DNA of 64,000 nucleotides from Mycolicibacter engbaekii (GCF_002101585.1 NZ_LQOT01000018.1:1-64000); one strand, 5' to 3'; shown: positions 29,133-37,705, counted from the first letter of the stretch. Notes: a model not told the origin generated them from the sequence alone. Made by a program: numbers and translations.

Positions 29133-29723
29133 TCAGTCGGGAATCGAAGCCGGGGTGGGGACCACCACGGCGAAAAGATCCGCCATCGCCGCCAGGCTCG
29201 CGGCCTGCATGGCGGCGGCTGACACGGTGCCGTCGCCGCTCGGCAGGGCCCGCGTGGCGGTGGCCGAGGCAACCACGGTGGGCGCATAGCCCAGATTGAA
29301 AGCCCCACGCGCCGTGGAGTTGACGCACATGTGCGTCATGAATCCGGCCAAGATCAGATTCGTCGCGCCGCGTTGGAGCAGCAGGTCGTTCAACTCGGTG
29401 CCGACGAAGGAGTTCGGATAGGCCTTCACCACCACCGGCTCCCCGGCGCGCGGCGCCACGGTGGAGACAATGGCACCGGACTCGCTGTCGATGTCATAGG
29501 GCGACCCGGGGCCGGCGTTGTGCTGGATGTGGATGACGGGAATCCCCGCGCTACGGGCCCGGTCCAGCAGAGCTGCCGTGCTGAGCAGTGCATCCTGAAC
29601 GCCGTCGAGTTCCATCACCCCGCGGGTATAGGTGTTCTGGCAGTCGATGAGCACCACAGCGGATTCGCCCAATGACGAAGGCGTGGTGGGTAATCCGGTC
29701 AGCGTGCGCAGGGTCTCGGTCAT
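29133..29723 (-). CDS. Isochorismatase-family cysteine hydrolase
   Basis: 196 residues from ATG 29723 with GGAGAAGAG upstream. The catalytic triad is visible as Asp27 (VVLIDCQN), Lys100 (VVVKAYPNSF) and Cys133 (THMCVNSTARGA), with the family cis-peptide region GFMTHMCV. Cys-dependent members (nicotinamidase, carbamoylases) hydrolyse amide or similar bonds. Downstream of the HxlR regulator on the same strand with 59 bases between, hence probably co-regulated with the divergent monooxygenase operon. Its substrate is not evident, and a link to monooxygenase chemistry is inference from position. Confidence 0.8.
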   Translation of the reverse strand: MTETLRTLTGLPTTPSSLGESAVVLIDCQNTYTRGVMELDGVQDALLSTAALLDRARSAGIPVIHIQHNAGPGSPYDIDSESGAIVSTVAPRAGEPVVVKAYPNSFVGTELNDLLLQRGATNLILAGFMTHMCVNSTARGAFNLGYAPTVVASATATRALPSGDGTVSAAAMQAASLAAMADLFAVVVPTPASIPD

Positions 29724-29782
29724 GGGTTCTCTTCTCCAATAGTCGGGTCGATGTTGCGGAGTGTGTCGTGAGGGTGATTCGG

Positions 29783-30475
29783 CTATCCGGCGGCTGACTT
29801 GGTGGCCAGGACATCGGATGAGAACGGGCTCAGCGCGAACCACTTCGGGAGGGCTCGCGCGAGCTTGGCCGGGCCTTCTACCAGGATCTCGCCAGTGGCA
29901 ATGGCGTCTTCCAATTGACGATGACCGAACCAGATCTGGTGCCACAGTCGACCGCTCCCGGTCACGCTGAGATCGACCGGGAAACGGGGATCGTGAAGGC
30001 AGACCGATACTTCGGCGCTTGTGGCTACGATCCAGCCCCGTCTCACCTCGCCGTCGGTGAAGTCGAACTGGATGGTGGTGCGCCCTTCGGGCAGCGCAGA
30101 GGTGACTCCTGCGCGCATGCGCCACAACAGCAGGGCATTGTCGACCTGGTCGGGCTCTGGTTCAGGAAACCACCAGCGCACCGTCCAGCGCCCCAGCGCG
30201 TAGATCAGTTCGTGGAGGTCTTCACCCGCTTCGGTGAGCCGGTATTCGTGGGTGCGGCCGGTGCCTGTGGGCACCCGGGTGAGCACCCCGACTCCCTCCA
30301 GGTGCCGCAAGCGGGCAGCGAGCAGGCTACGCGACAATCCAGGCAACCCCCGCAGGATTGCGCTGAACTGGCTTGAGCCGACCATGATTTCACGGACGAT
30401 CAGCAGGCTCCAGCGATCACCGAGCACGCTCGCCCCGATCGATACGGGACAGTATTCGGCAGGAACTACGGGCAT
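29783..30475 (-). CDS. HxlR-family regulator with C-terminal sterol-carrier-like domain
   Basis: 230 residues from ATG 30475. An earlier in-frame ATG at 30508 lies inside an inverted repeat and is less likely. The HxlR winged helix covers about 5-95: EYCPVSIGASVLGDRWSLLIVREIM with the conserved N-terminal Cys, then FSAILRGLPGLSRSLLAARLRHLE and YRLTEAGEDL. The C-terminal 100 residues resemble an SCP2-like lipid-binding fold (IQFDFTDGEVRRGWIV). It sits head to head with the monooxygenase operon and probably controls it. The inducer may be hydrophobic, given that domain. Confidence 0.8.
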   Translation of the reverse strand: MPVVPAEYCPVSIGASVLGDRWSLLIVREIMVGSSQFSAILRGLPGLSRSLLAARLRHLEGVGVLTRVPTGTGRTHEYRLTEAGEDLHELIYALGRWTVRWWFPEPEPDQVDNALLLWRMRAGVTSALPEGRTTIQFDFTDGEVRRGWIVATSAEVSVCLHDPRFPVDLSVTGSGRLWHQIWFGHRQLEDAIATGEILVEGPAKLARALPKWFALSPFSSDVLATKSAAG

Positions 30476-30495
30476 GACCGAGACGCTACACCTCC

Positions 30496-30538
30496 AAATA
30501 TGGTTCATATTTAGAACTAAAATAGTAGTGATTCTAAA
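30496..30538. promoter_or_regulatory. Divergent operator/promoter region of the monooxygenase locus
   Basis: Two nested inverted repeats in an unusually AT-rich stretch: AAATATG-GTT-CATATTT (30496-30512, perfect) and TTTAGAA (30510-30516) with TTCTAAA (30532-30538). They lie between the HxlR gene and the monooxygenase operon and are natural binding sites for the HxlR dimer. Confidence 0.6.
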
Positions 30539-30595
30539 CCTAGATCAGGGCCGGCCTTCCTGGTTTGGTTGGCGTCCAAGACAGCAACTTCTGCC

Positions 30596-31597
30596 ATGAA
30601 GACAGGTCACATGACGCTTGGAACCGCCTACGAGGATCTGACGATCTTCCAACAGATCTCGCCGGAGACTGATGCCGTGCAGGGGTGGCCCCTGCACTTT
30701 CCCGATGGATCGCCGCCACTGTCGCCGGATTCAACTGCGCTGCGGTCACAGAATTGGTATGGGTTTCGTGACCCGAACCGGTCCATCTACGTCGACTGGG
30801 TAGCCGAGGCGCACCAGAATGAGACCGCGCTGGCCTACCAGCTCGAGTTGCTGGAGAAGGCGGTCGGTTCCGGTGGTGGTGATCCCGACTGGTTGCGCGA
30901 GGGGATCGCCGGTGTCGCGGCAGTACTGCCGTATGCCGACCGGTCCTACTTCCGGGTGCTCAGCCGTGCTCAGCGTTTGGCATTGTCTGACACGGTGACG
31001 CTGGCACTCGTCTTCGGCGCCGCCGACGCGCTGCGTCATGTCGAGCACGCGGCAGCTCAGCGTGCGGGCATCGAAAGCATCTCCGGGGAAGTGACTTTCA
31101 ACGCTGTCGAGCAGGCGTGGACCGCAGGCGCAGGCTGGCAACCGTTCCGTGCCGCAGTCGAGCAGGTGCTCGCCACCAGCGATTGGGTCGAGGCGCTGAT
31201 CGCGGTCAACGTCATCCTGGAACCGCTGGTGGGCCGGTTTCTGCGGCTGGGCTACCTAGAGCGGGGCGGTCGCCGTTACGGAGATACCTACACCATTGCG
31301 GCAACCGCGACATGGCTCCAGGACCGTGACCGGGCCGGACGCTGGACCTTCGCGCTGATCGATCACCTGCTCGCCGACCCCGAATACGGTGCAGCCAACC
31401 GGGTGATACTCACCGACTGGGTCGATCGGTGGGAGGCTCGCGCGAGCGAGGCGGTCGCCGCGCTGTTGCTGCATCTAGGGGAATTCGCAACCGCACCAGA
31501 CGATCTCAACGAGGCCTGGGCAGACGTTGTGCACACCTATCGTCGCGAGGTCGGCGACCGGTGGGCCACGAAGCTCGCCGTGACGGGAGGTTTGTGA
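30596..31597 (+). CDS. amoA: Alkene monooxygenase hydroxylase, beta (small) subunit
   Basis: 333 residues from ATG 30596 (ATG 30611 is possible). The helical fold of the diiron monooxygenase beta subunit is recognisable: SQNWYGFRDPNRSIYVDWVAEAHQNE near the N-terminus and LALVFGAADALRHVEHAAAQR in the centre, with no metal-ligand set. Gene order beta, coupling, alpha, reductase is that of amoABCD of Rhodococcus rhodochrous B-276 (formerly Nocardia corallina) and related propene monooxygenases. It forms the alpha2beta2-type or alphabeta hydroxylase with the product of the gene at 31944. The stop overlaps the next start (TGATG). Confidence 0.8.
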   Translation: MKTGHMTLGTAYEDLTIFQQISPETDAVQGWPLHFPDGSPPLSPDSTALRSQNWYGFRDPNRSIYVDWVAEAHQNETALAYQLELLEKAVGSGGGDPDWLREGIAGVAAVLPYADRSYFRVLSRAQRLALSDTVTLALVFGAADALRHVEHAAAQRAGIESISGEVTFNAVEQAWTAGAGWQPFRAAVEQVLATSDWVEALIAVNVILEPLVGRFLRLGYLERGGRRYGDTYTIAATATWLQDRDRAGRWTFALIDHLLADPEYGAANRVILTDWVDRWEARASEAVAALLLHLGEFATAPDDLNEAWADVVHTYRREVGDRWATKLAVTGGL

Positions 31598-31944
31598 TGG
31601 CGCGCACAACGGCACGGCCGGCCGCGCGTGGCGTGGGCGCCAGCCTCATCAAAGGCCCGGAAACCGACGCCATCGCCCGGTACCTGCGGCGCACCCAGCC
31701 GACGGTCAACGTCACCGATCGGGGTGTGTACCTCAAAGCCGACGCTCCCGACGAGATCATCATCGATCTCGCCGAGCTGTCCGCCGAATTCGGCCGCCCG
31801 CTCGAAATCGAAGACGTCTTGATCGTTTTAGCAAGCTATTTCGGAGAGATCGACCCGCAGCGCGGAGCGCGTCCCGGCACCGGACGGCTGGTGTTGCGCG
31901 CAGAGGCGCTGAGCGATCGCTCCCACAACGACGAAGGTATCTGA
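31597..31944 (+). CDS. amoB: Alkene monooxygenase coupling (effector) protein
   Basis: 115 residues, MmoB/DmpM family, with GGGAGG upstream. After a basic N-terminal tail, the core reads ASLIKGPETDAIARYLRRTQPTVNVTDRG, then DEIIIDLAELSAEFGRP. These cofactor-free proteins bind the hydroxylase to tune oxygen activation and electron transfer. Start and stop both overlap neighbouring genes by TGATG junctions, as expected for fixed stoichiometry. Confidence 0.85.
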   Translation: MARTTARPAARGVGASLIKGPETDAIARYLRRTQPTVNVTDRGVYLKADAPDEIIIDLAELSAEFGRPLEIEDVLIVLASYFGEIDPQRGARPGTGRLVLRAEALSDRSHNDEGI

Positions 31945-33446
31945 TGACTGCGCCGACTACTCGCACCCACGATCTGATCAAGCAGTACACCTGGGATTCC
32001 ACCCGCACTCCGCCCGCCGCCGTCTTCCCGAGCCGCTATCGCATCCCGGAGCGGGGCCGGGACCCGTTCAAGCTGCTGTTCCGCGACTATGCGCGCATGG
32101 AGGTGGAGAAGGATCTCCGGGTGCAGCGGGCCATGGACAGCGCCGCATCGCTGCGTACCACCGAGGCCATCGAGCCGCGGTGGATCGAAGGGCTGAAGCT
32201 GGCGTTGCCCCTCACCGCCGAGGCGGAGTACCAGGCGATGAAGGGTGCCGGATTACTGATCTCCTCGATCAACAATCCCGAACTGCAGCAAGGCTACGCC
32301 GCTCAGGCGCTCGACGAGGCTCGGCACCTTCAACTCGTCGGCGCGTTGCGCCGGCACTACCTGTCTCATGCCCCCGATACCGACGGCCTGCAGTTCGGGT
32401 CGCGGGCGCTCGCCCGCCACCCCATCGGTGCCGTCGCGCGAGCCGCATTCGCGCCCAATTCCGTCAACGACCCGATCGACGCGGTGATCGCGCTGAACGT
32501 TGTCCTCGAGACCGCTTACACCAACCCCCTGACCGTCGCGTTACCGCAAGTGGCCGCCGCCAACGGCGATGACGCCTATGCAGCGGCCTACCTGTCGATC
32601 CAGTCCGACGAAGTGCGCCACATGGCCAACGGGCATGGCACGCTTCGTGCTGTTGCTGAGGTCCCGGACAATATTCCCCTGGTGCAGGGGTCGTTGGACC
32701 GCGCATTCTGGCACCAGCATCAGGGCGCAGACACCGCGACCGCTGTGGCGGCCGAATACTATGTCCGCCACCGCCCATGGGCCTACCGAGATGCCTGGGA
32801 GGAATGGGTGGTCGATGACTTCATCGGCTCGTTCTCCCGCCGATTCGGCCCGTTCGGGCTACGCGAGCCAGCGCGCTTGGCCGACGTCGCCCGTGGCGTC
32901 GAATCCCAACACCACGCTGTTGCCATCGGACTGGCCGCGCTGTGGCCGTTGAACTTCTTCCGGACCGATCCGCTCGATGAGACCGACTTCGAGTGGTTCG
33001 AAGCGAACTACCCCGGTTGGTCGGCGGTCTACCAGCCGCTGTGGGAGGCATACGCAGCACTGTCTGACCGTGCCAACGGACGCCTGTTGCTCCAAGAACT
33101 GCCCGGCGTGCCGCCGTTCTGCCAGGTGTGCCAACTGCCCTGCATCGTCCCCCGCTTCGAGGCGCCGGAAACTCGCATCATCGAATACCAGGGCGCTCGC
33201 TACGCCCTGTGCAGCGAAGGATGCGAGATCAACTTCTCATGGAATCCGGTGTCCTACACCTCCTTCGGGACATTCTGGAGCCGGTACGATGGCTGGGACC
33301 TCGCCGATGTGGTGCTAGACCTGGGCTTCCTGCGATCTGACGGGCGGACCTTGGTCGGCCAACCACATCTGCGCTCCGAGGGCCTGTGGACGATCGACGA
33401 CATTCGCGCGATCGGGGTCACGGTTCACGATCCATTGGCGTCGTGA
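31944..33446 (+). CDS. amoC: Alkene monooxygenase hydroxylase, alpha (large, diiron) subunit
   Basis: 500 residues, nearly identical in length to AmoC (501) and shorter than PrmA-type propane monooxygenase. Diiron ligands are all in place: Glu95 (TAEAEYQAM), Glu125/His128 (DEARH), Glu189 (VLETAYTN) and Glu223/His226 (DEVRH). The C-terminal half has DFEWFEANYPGW, a CQVCQLPC...CSEGC cysteine set as in PrmA-like proteins, and TLVGQPHL near the end. It inserts one oxygen atom from O2 into a substrate, probably a small alkene to give an epoxide. Substrate cannot be settled from sequence. Cytosolic. Confidence 0.85.
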   Translation: MTAPTTRTHDLIKQYTWDSTRTPPAAVFPSRYRIPERGRDPFKLLFRDYARMEVEKDLRVQRAMDSAASLRTTEAIEPRWIEGLKLALPLTAEAEYQAMKGAGLLISSINNPELQQGYAAQALDEARHLQLVGALRRHYLSHAPDTDGLQFGSRALARHPIGAVARAAFAPNSVNDPIDAVIALNVVLETAYTNPLTVALPQVAAANGDDAYAAAYLSIQSDEVRHMANGHGTLRAVAEVPDNIPLVQGSLDRAFWHQHQGADTATAVAAEYYVRHRPWAYRDAWEEWVVDDFIGSFSRRFGPFGLREPARLADVARGVESQHHAVAIGLAALWPLNFFRTDPLDETDFEWFEANYPGWSAVYQPLWEAYAALSDRANGRLLLQELPGVPPFCQVCQLPCIVPRFEAPETRIIEYQGARYALCSEGCEINFSWNPVSYTSFGTFWSRYDGWDLADVVLDLGFLRSDGRTLVGQPHLRSEGLWTIDDIRAIGVTVHDPLAS

Positions 33447-34501
33447 GTGTCGACATGTCGCAGCCGGGCATCCTGACCGTAGAGCCCTTCGGGGTGAGTC
33501 TGACCGTCCAGCCCGACGAGAAGCTGCTGCAGGCCATTCTGCGTAACGGCAACTACGTCCCGTTCGGCTGCAACCACGGCGGTTGCGGAACGTGCGCGGC
33601 CCAGGTGGTTGCCGGGGACCTAGAGCAGGACCCCGGCACGTTGACCACCCTCGATGAGCGAGCGCGAGCTCAGGGACAGGTGCTGCTGTGTTCGTCGCGA
33701 CTGATCGGTGACAGCGCCGTGGTCGACGTCAGCGCCAGCGGGATCTCCGGTGAGGAATTCGTCGGTGCTCCATTGCAGGACAGGGAGGTCACCGTCGAGA
33801 GTCTGACCGCTGTCAGCCCCGATCTGAACGTTCTGACGCTCAGTGCGCCGCCGCCACCGTGGGCGCCGCGCCCCGGGCAGTTCGTCCACATAGAACTGCC
33901 GGACCGTACCGGATGGCGTGCCTATTCCCTTGCCTCGCCTGCTGATGCATCCCTACTGCAATTCGTCATCCGGTCCGTGCCGGGAGGCGCGTTCACCACG
34001 GCCCTCGATGAGATTCGGCCTGGCGGCAGCCTGCGCATCCGCGGGCCGTTCGGATCGTTCCAGCTGCGCACCTCCCACCGGCCCAAACTCTTCATCGGCA
34101 GCGGCGCCGGCATCGGGCCGCTCCGCCCGATGATCCACGACCTCCTGCAATCCCCAGGGCATCCACCGGCTCAACTCGTCCATGTCGCGCGCAGTGCGGC
34201 GGAGTTGGTATTCGGCGAGGAATTCGCAGCTCTTGCCAAGAGCGACAACGACTTCGCCTATCACCCGCTGCTGCCGCAGGACCGTAGCCGGGGTGCCGAC
34301 CGCGTGATCGAATGGCTCGCTGACCACGGCACCGCCACCGAGTTGCGGCGGATGGAGGCCTACTTGTGCGGGCCGGATCGCTTCGTCGACAGCACTGCCG
34401 GCGCCCTCTGCGCAGCGGGACTGCGGTCCCGCTATCTCGCTGCGGATCGTTTCACCGCGTCCGCCGGGCCAGCCGTTACCCCCGCCCGCCTATCGACCTG
34501 A
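33443..34501 (+). CDS. amoD: Monooxygenase reductase (2Fe-2S / FAD)
   Basis: 352 residues from GTG 33443, overlapping the alpha-subunit stop (GTGA); ATG 33455 is an alternative. N-terminal plant-type ferredoxin domain with FGCNHGGCGTCAAQ and the fourth Cys in LLCSSR. FAD domain with RAYSLASPAD. NAD domain with FIGSGAGIGPLRPM and the C-terminal YLCGPDRFVDS. It carries electrons from NADH through FAD and 2Fe-2S to the diiron site. Completes the four-component set; no Rieske ferredoxin is needed in this class. Confidence 0.88.
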   Translation: MSVDMSQPGILTVEPFGVSLTVQPDEKLLQAILRNGNYVPFGCNHGGCGTCAAQVVAGDLEQDPGTLTTLDERARAQGQVLLCSSRLIGDSAVVDVSASGISGEEFVGAPLQDREVTVESLTAVSPDLNVLTLSAPPPPWAPRPGQFVHIELPDRTGWRAYSLASPADASLLQFVIRSVPGGAFTTALDEIRPGGSLRIRGPFGSFQLRTSHRPKLFIGSGAGIGPLRPMIHDLLQSPGHPPAQLVHVARSAAELVFGEEFAALAKSDNDFAYHPLLPQDRSRGADRVIEWLADHGTATELRRMEAYLCGPDRFVDSTAGALCAAGLRSRYLAADRFTASAGPAVTPARLST

Positions 34502-34546
34502 ATTCCCCAACGACGAAATCCCGCGCCGCCGAACCAAGGAGACCCC

Positions 34547-34975
34547 ATGACCGACACCCCCACCAGCCGCACCCTTGACATCGTCTATGCGGCACAGGAA
34601 GGACTCGAGCGCCTCACCCCGCAAGAGGCCGCCGCCGCACTCAACGATGGAGCGTTGTTCATCGACACACGCACCAGCGAGGAACGGGAGGCCGACGGCA
34701 CGATTCCCGGCGCGATCCACGTGCCGCGCAACGCTGTCGAAGCGTTCCTGGACCCAACTCACCGGCCGCTGTTCACGGCCGAGGAACTGGCCGATCTCCC
34801 ACCGGTGCCGGAGCCGGGCCAGAAGATCATCGTCCTGTGCAACCTGGGCCTGGCCTCCAGTCTGTCGGCCGCTTCATTGCAGCGCATCGGCCTCAGCGAC
34901 GCCACCGATGTCGAAGGTGGATTCCAGGCCTGGAAAGCCGCCGGTCTGCCCGTCATCAGCGGAGGCGCAGTCTGA
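34547..34975 (+). CDS. Rhodanese-domain protein
   Basis: 142 residues, single rhodanese domain. AALNDGALFIDTRTSEEREADGTIPGAIHVPRN is the CH2A-type region, and the active-site loop is IVLCNLGLASSLSA with the Cys. AAGGAGACC precedes the ATG. Last gene of the monooxygenase operon, 45 bases after the reductase. A sulfur-transfer role in Fe-S assembly of the reductase, or in handling epoxide-derived products, is possible but not shown. Confidence 0.85.
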   Translation: MTDTPTSRTLDIVYAAQEGLERLTPQEAAAALNDGALFIDTRTSEEREADGTIPGAIHVPRNAVEAFLDPTHRPLFTAEELADLPPVPEPGQKIIVLCNLGLASSLSAASLQRIGLSDATDVEGGFQAWKAAGLPVISGGAV

Positions 34976-35012
34976 TTCGCCGATACCCTGGCCGCGGGCG
35001 GCGGTGTGCGCT

Positions 35013-35786
35013 TTAGAGCGACGCGAAGCACTCTCTCGACGAGGACGCCGGAATGGTGGCGTTGCGCGTCGAGAACGTCACCTCGACCCCGGAGTCGGTG
35101 ACGCCGACGGTGTCGAGGTGGATGCCCAGCGGAAGGTCGTCGGTCACCTTCGCGGTCAGCTCGTCGAGGTTGCGCTGCACACTGTCGCGGTCCAGATCAC
35201 GGCCGAGGAGCTCCAACTCGGTCACCTGCAGTGACAGCCCGTTGTTCACCAGCTGCGGCTTGACCGTCGCCTTGTTGAGCAGGCCCTTGAGCTGCACGGT
35301 GCCGGCGTCGGGATCGGCGGTGACGCTGCCGGTGACGATGCTGCCGATCACCGGGACAACGTCTTGGATCGAGTCCTTGATGCCCTCAGCCGGCCAGGTG
35401 ATGGTGCCGTCGACCGAGCCGATCGTGCCTTTGGAGTCCGGCGTTCCGGAGCTCTTGGTGTCCTTGTTCAACCGCACGTCGCGGATGTCCAAAGCCAGTC
35501 GCATGCCCTTGGCCTGCCGGATCTGGTTGCCCGCGGTCTTCACCGAGATGTGGCTGTAGGCGTCGGTGAAGTACTGCGTCAGCACCGGGGGAGTGGTCCC
35601 GAAGGACACGTGGGCGCTGTCCTGGGTCTCGCATGTGACGGCCTCGGCGACCAGAGTCTTGGCGCGGTGGCGGGCGTAGAGCTCACCGCCGAGCATCGCC
35701 ACCAGGGCCACCGCGAGGACCACGGTCAGCGCCAGCATGACTGCCGGCAGGCCGGAAAACCGATGGGAGGTTCCGGGAGCGCTCAT
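35013..35786 (-). CDS. DUF2993 (LmeA-like) membrane-anchored lipid-binding protein
   Basis: 257 residues. One N-terminal anchor helix (about 13-33, VMLALTVVLAVALVAMLGGEL), then the DUF2993 beta-rich domain starting AEAVTCETQDSAHVSFG, with the recurring phrases LALDIRDVRL, TVQLKGLLNK and LPLGIHLDTVGVTDSGVEV. A Cys near 82 and one near the end (ECFASL) could pair. The family includes LmeA, involved in periplasmic mannolipid maturation. Adjacent to a longer paralogue 10 bases upstream, which indicates tandem duplication. Confidence 0.8.
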   Translation of the reverse strand: MSAPGTSHRFSGLPAVMLALTVVLAVALVAMLGGELYARHRAKTLVAEAVTCETQDSAHVSFGTTPPVLTQYFTDAYSHISVKTAGNQIRQAKGMRLALDIRDVRLNKDTKSSGTPDSKGTIGSVDGTITWPAEGIKDSIQDVVPVIGSIVTGSVTADPDAGTVQLKGLLNKATVKPQLVNNGLSLQVTELELLGRDLDRDSVQRNLDELTAKVTDDLPLGIHLDTVGVTDSGVEVTFSTRNATIPASSSRECFASL

Positions 35787-35795
35787 CTTTGCAGG

Positions 35796-36881
35796 TTACA
35801 GATTGGCGAAGCAGGGGTCATCCGACCGCGGGATGGAGGCGTTACGGGTGGAGAACCGCGCCACCACCCCGGTGTCGGTGACTTCGATGCCGTCGGCGCG
35901 CAGCCCGAGCGGATAGCGCTTCGTCAACTCCTTGGCGAACCGGTCCAGTTCGGGCTGCAGCGACTCGCGGGGCAGGGTCAGCGCGCCCAGCCCGGTCAGC
36001 TTCTGCACCCGCAGGGACAGGCCCCCGTCGACGACCTCGGGTTTGACCACGACGCTGGCCAGCCCGAAAGCGCCCTTGAGCTCGACCGTGCCGTCCTGCG
36101 GGTTGGTCTTGAGGTCCGACACCAGGTTGCCCAGGACCGGCACCATGTTCTGCACCGTCTCCTTGATGCCGGCAGCCGGCCAGGTCAGCGTGGCCTGCAG
36201 CGAACCGATGGTGCCCTTGGAGTCGGCAGTGCCGTGCAGGTCGACGTCGGAGATGTTCACCTCGGCCGTCATCTGTTTGGCGTCTTTGACCTGGTTGCCG
36301 GCGGTGCGGATGGAGATGTTGGTGTAGTTGCCGGTGATGTGCTGCCACAGGAACGGCGGCGTCACCCCAAACGAGGCACTGGCCTTGTCGTTCACCACGC
36401 ATTCGGTCGCCTTGGCCACCTTGCTGTCGCCGATGCGGCGGGCGATCAGCTCGGCGCCGATCAACCCGGCCAGCGCCAGCGCGATCACCGTGACCAGGAT
36501 CAGGACCAGCGCCAGCGGGTCGCGCAGGATCGACGCCGACCGCGGCGCAGTCTCGATCGCGGTGGTGGGCGCCTCGCCGGCGGCCGCCGGCTGTGCGGAC
36601 GGTGCAACGGGCTCCTGCGGGGGCCGCGAGGTCTGCGGGGGCGCTGCGGCGGCATGCGGGGGCGCTGCGGCCGGTGGTGGCGCTGCGCCCTGCGGGGGCG
36701 CTTGTGGGGGCGCTGCGGGAATCTGGGTGGTGGGTTCCTCGCGAGTGCCCGCCGGCATCTGCCGGGTGGGCGACGCGGAGGGCTCCGGCGGGCGCTGGGG
36801 AGCGCTGCCGTGCGGATCGGGCTGGCCGGTGGGGCGAGCCCAGGGTGACTCGCCTTGGGGAGGTCCGGACGGGTTGCTCAC
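35796..36881 (-). CDS. DUF2993 membrane protein with proline-rich N-terminus, Rv0479c-like
   Basis: 361 residues. The first 120 are Pro/Ala-rich and cytoplasmic. A transmembrane helix lies near 122-145 (LALVLILVTVIALALAGLIGAEL), and the outside DUF2993 domain runs from KATECVVNDKASASFGVTP to the Cys-containing end DDPCFANL. M. tuberculosis Rv0479c has the same plan. The C-terminal domain is clearly related to the shorter neighbour, including the NATIPxS/NASIPRS motif near the end. The ATG overlaps the nitrilase stop on the same strand (ATGA), so it is co-expressed with the Rv0480c-like and Rv0481c-like genes. Confidence 0.82.
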   Translation of the reverse strand: MSNPSGPPQGESPWARPTGQPDPHGSAPQRPPEPSASPTRQMPAGTREEPTTQIPAAPPQAPPQGAAPPPAAAPPHAAAAPPQTSRPPQEPVAPSAQPAAAGEAPTTAIETAPRSASILRDPLALVLILVTVIALALAGLIGAELIARRIGDSKVAKATECVVNDKASASFGVTPPFLWQHITGNYTNISIRTAGNQVKDAKQMTAEVNISDVDLHGTADSKGTIGSLQATLTWPAAGIKETVQNMVPVLGNLVSDLKTNPQDGTVELKGAFGLASVVVKPEVVDGGLSLRVQKLTGLGALTLPRESLQPELDRFAKELTKRYPLGLRADGIEVTDTGVVARFSTRNASIPRSDDPCFANL

Positions 36882-37696
36882 CCGCGCGATTCTGCCTTAC
36901 CGACGTGAACGAAGTCGGCGCGATTGCCCAACACGGCCAGCGCGCGACGGGCGGCGGCGACCGCGTCGAGGTCGACGTCGCAGACCAGGAGCTGCGGCGA
37001 TGCGCCGGCCGCGGCCACCACTTCGCCCCACGGCGAGGAGACCACGCTGTGTCCCACACCCGTCGGTGCGCCGGAGGGATCGGCCGGAACGCCGGGGTCG
37101 GCCTGCCCCACCGCGAGCACGTAGCTGGTCGAATCCAGCGCGCGGGCGCGGGCCAGCAGCTCCCACTGGGACAGTTTCCCCGGCCCGGAGCCCCAGGAGG
37201 CGCAGACCGCGATCAGCTGGGCGCCGCGGTCGGCGAGCTCGGTGTAGAGCGCCGGAAACCGGATGTCGTAGCAGGTCGACAGCCCCACGCCCACCCCGTC
37301 GACCTCGATCACCACCGGCTCGGACCCCGGCGCAACCGTGCGCGATTCGGTGAAACCGAAAGCGTCGTACAGGTGGATCTTGTCGTAGTGGGCATCTGTT
37401 CCGGGGCCGACGGCCAGCAGCGTATTGGCCACGCGGCCGTCATCGGCGGGAGTGAACATCCCGGCCACGATGGTGATCCCGGTCCGCGCGGCGACACCGC
37501 GAACCGCCGTCGCCCACGGTCCGTCCAGCGGTTCGGCAACCGGGCCCAGCGGCACCCCGAACCGGCACATGGCCGCCTCGGGGAACACCACCAACGAGGC
37601 CCCCTGCGCCGCCGCCCGCTCGGCGTAGTCGCTCACCAGCGCCAGATTGGCGGCCGGATCGGTGCCGCTGAGTATCTGCGCACAGGCAATCCGCAT
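36878..37696 (-). CDS. Carbon-nitrogen hydrolase (nitrilase superfamily), Rv0480c-like
   Basis: 272 residues with the Glu-Lys-Cys triad: Glu40 (VVFPEAAMCRFG), Lys106 (HYDKIHLYDAFGF) and Cys142 (LSTCYDIRFPALY). This wording is typical of the omega-amidase/NIT2-like branch. Repair of deaminated glutathione-type or omega-amide metabolites is the usual role, though mycobacteria use mycothiol rather than glutathione. Cytosolic. Nine bases separate it from the DUF2505 gene upstream, and it overlaps the DUF2993 gene downstream. Confidence 0.87.
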   Translation of the reverse strand: MRIACAQILSGTDPAANLALVSDYAERAAAQGASLVVFPEAAMCRFGVPLGPVAEPLDGPWATAVRGVAARTGITIVAGMFTPADDGRVANTLLAVGPGTDAHYDKIHLYDAFGFTESRTVAPGSEPVVIEVDGVGVGLSTCYDIRFPALYTELADRGAQLIAVCASWGSGPGKLSQWELLARARALDSTSYVLAVGQADPGVPADPSGAPTGVGHSVVSSPWGEVVAAAGASPQLLVCDVDLDAVAAARRALAVLGNRADFVHVGKAESRG

Positions 37697-37705
37697 GGCT
37701 CCACC

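Noticed and set aside
30481..30508. ATG 30508 as start of the HxlR gene
   Set aside because: It lies inside the perfect inverted repeat, and the conserved HxlR sequence begins after ATG 30475.
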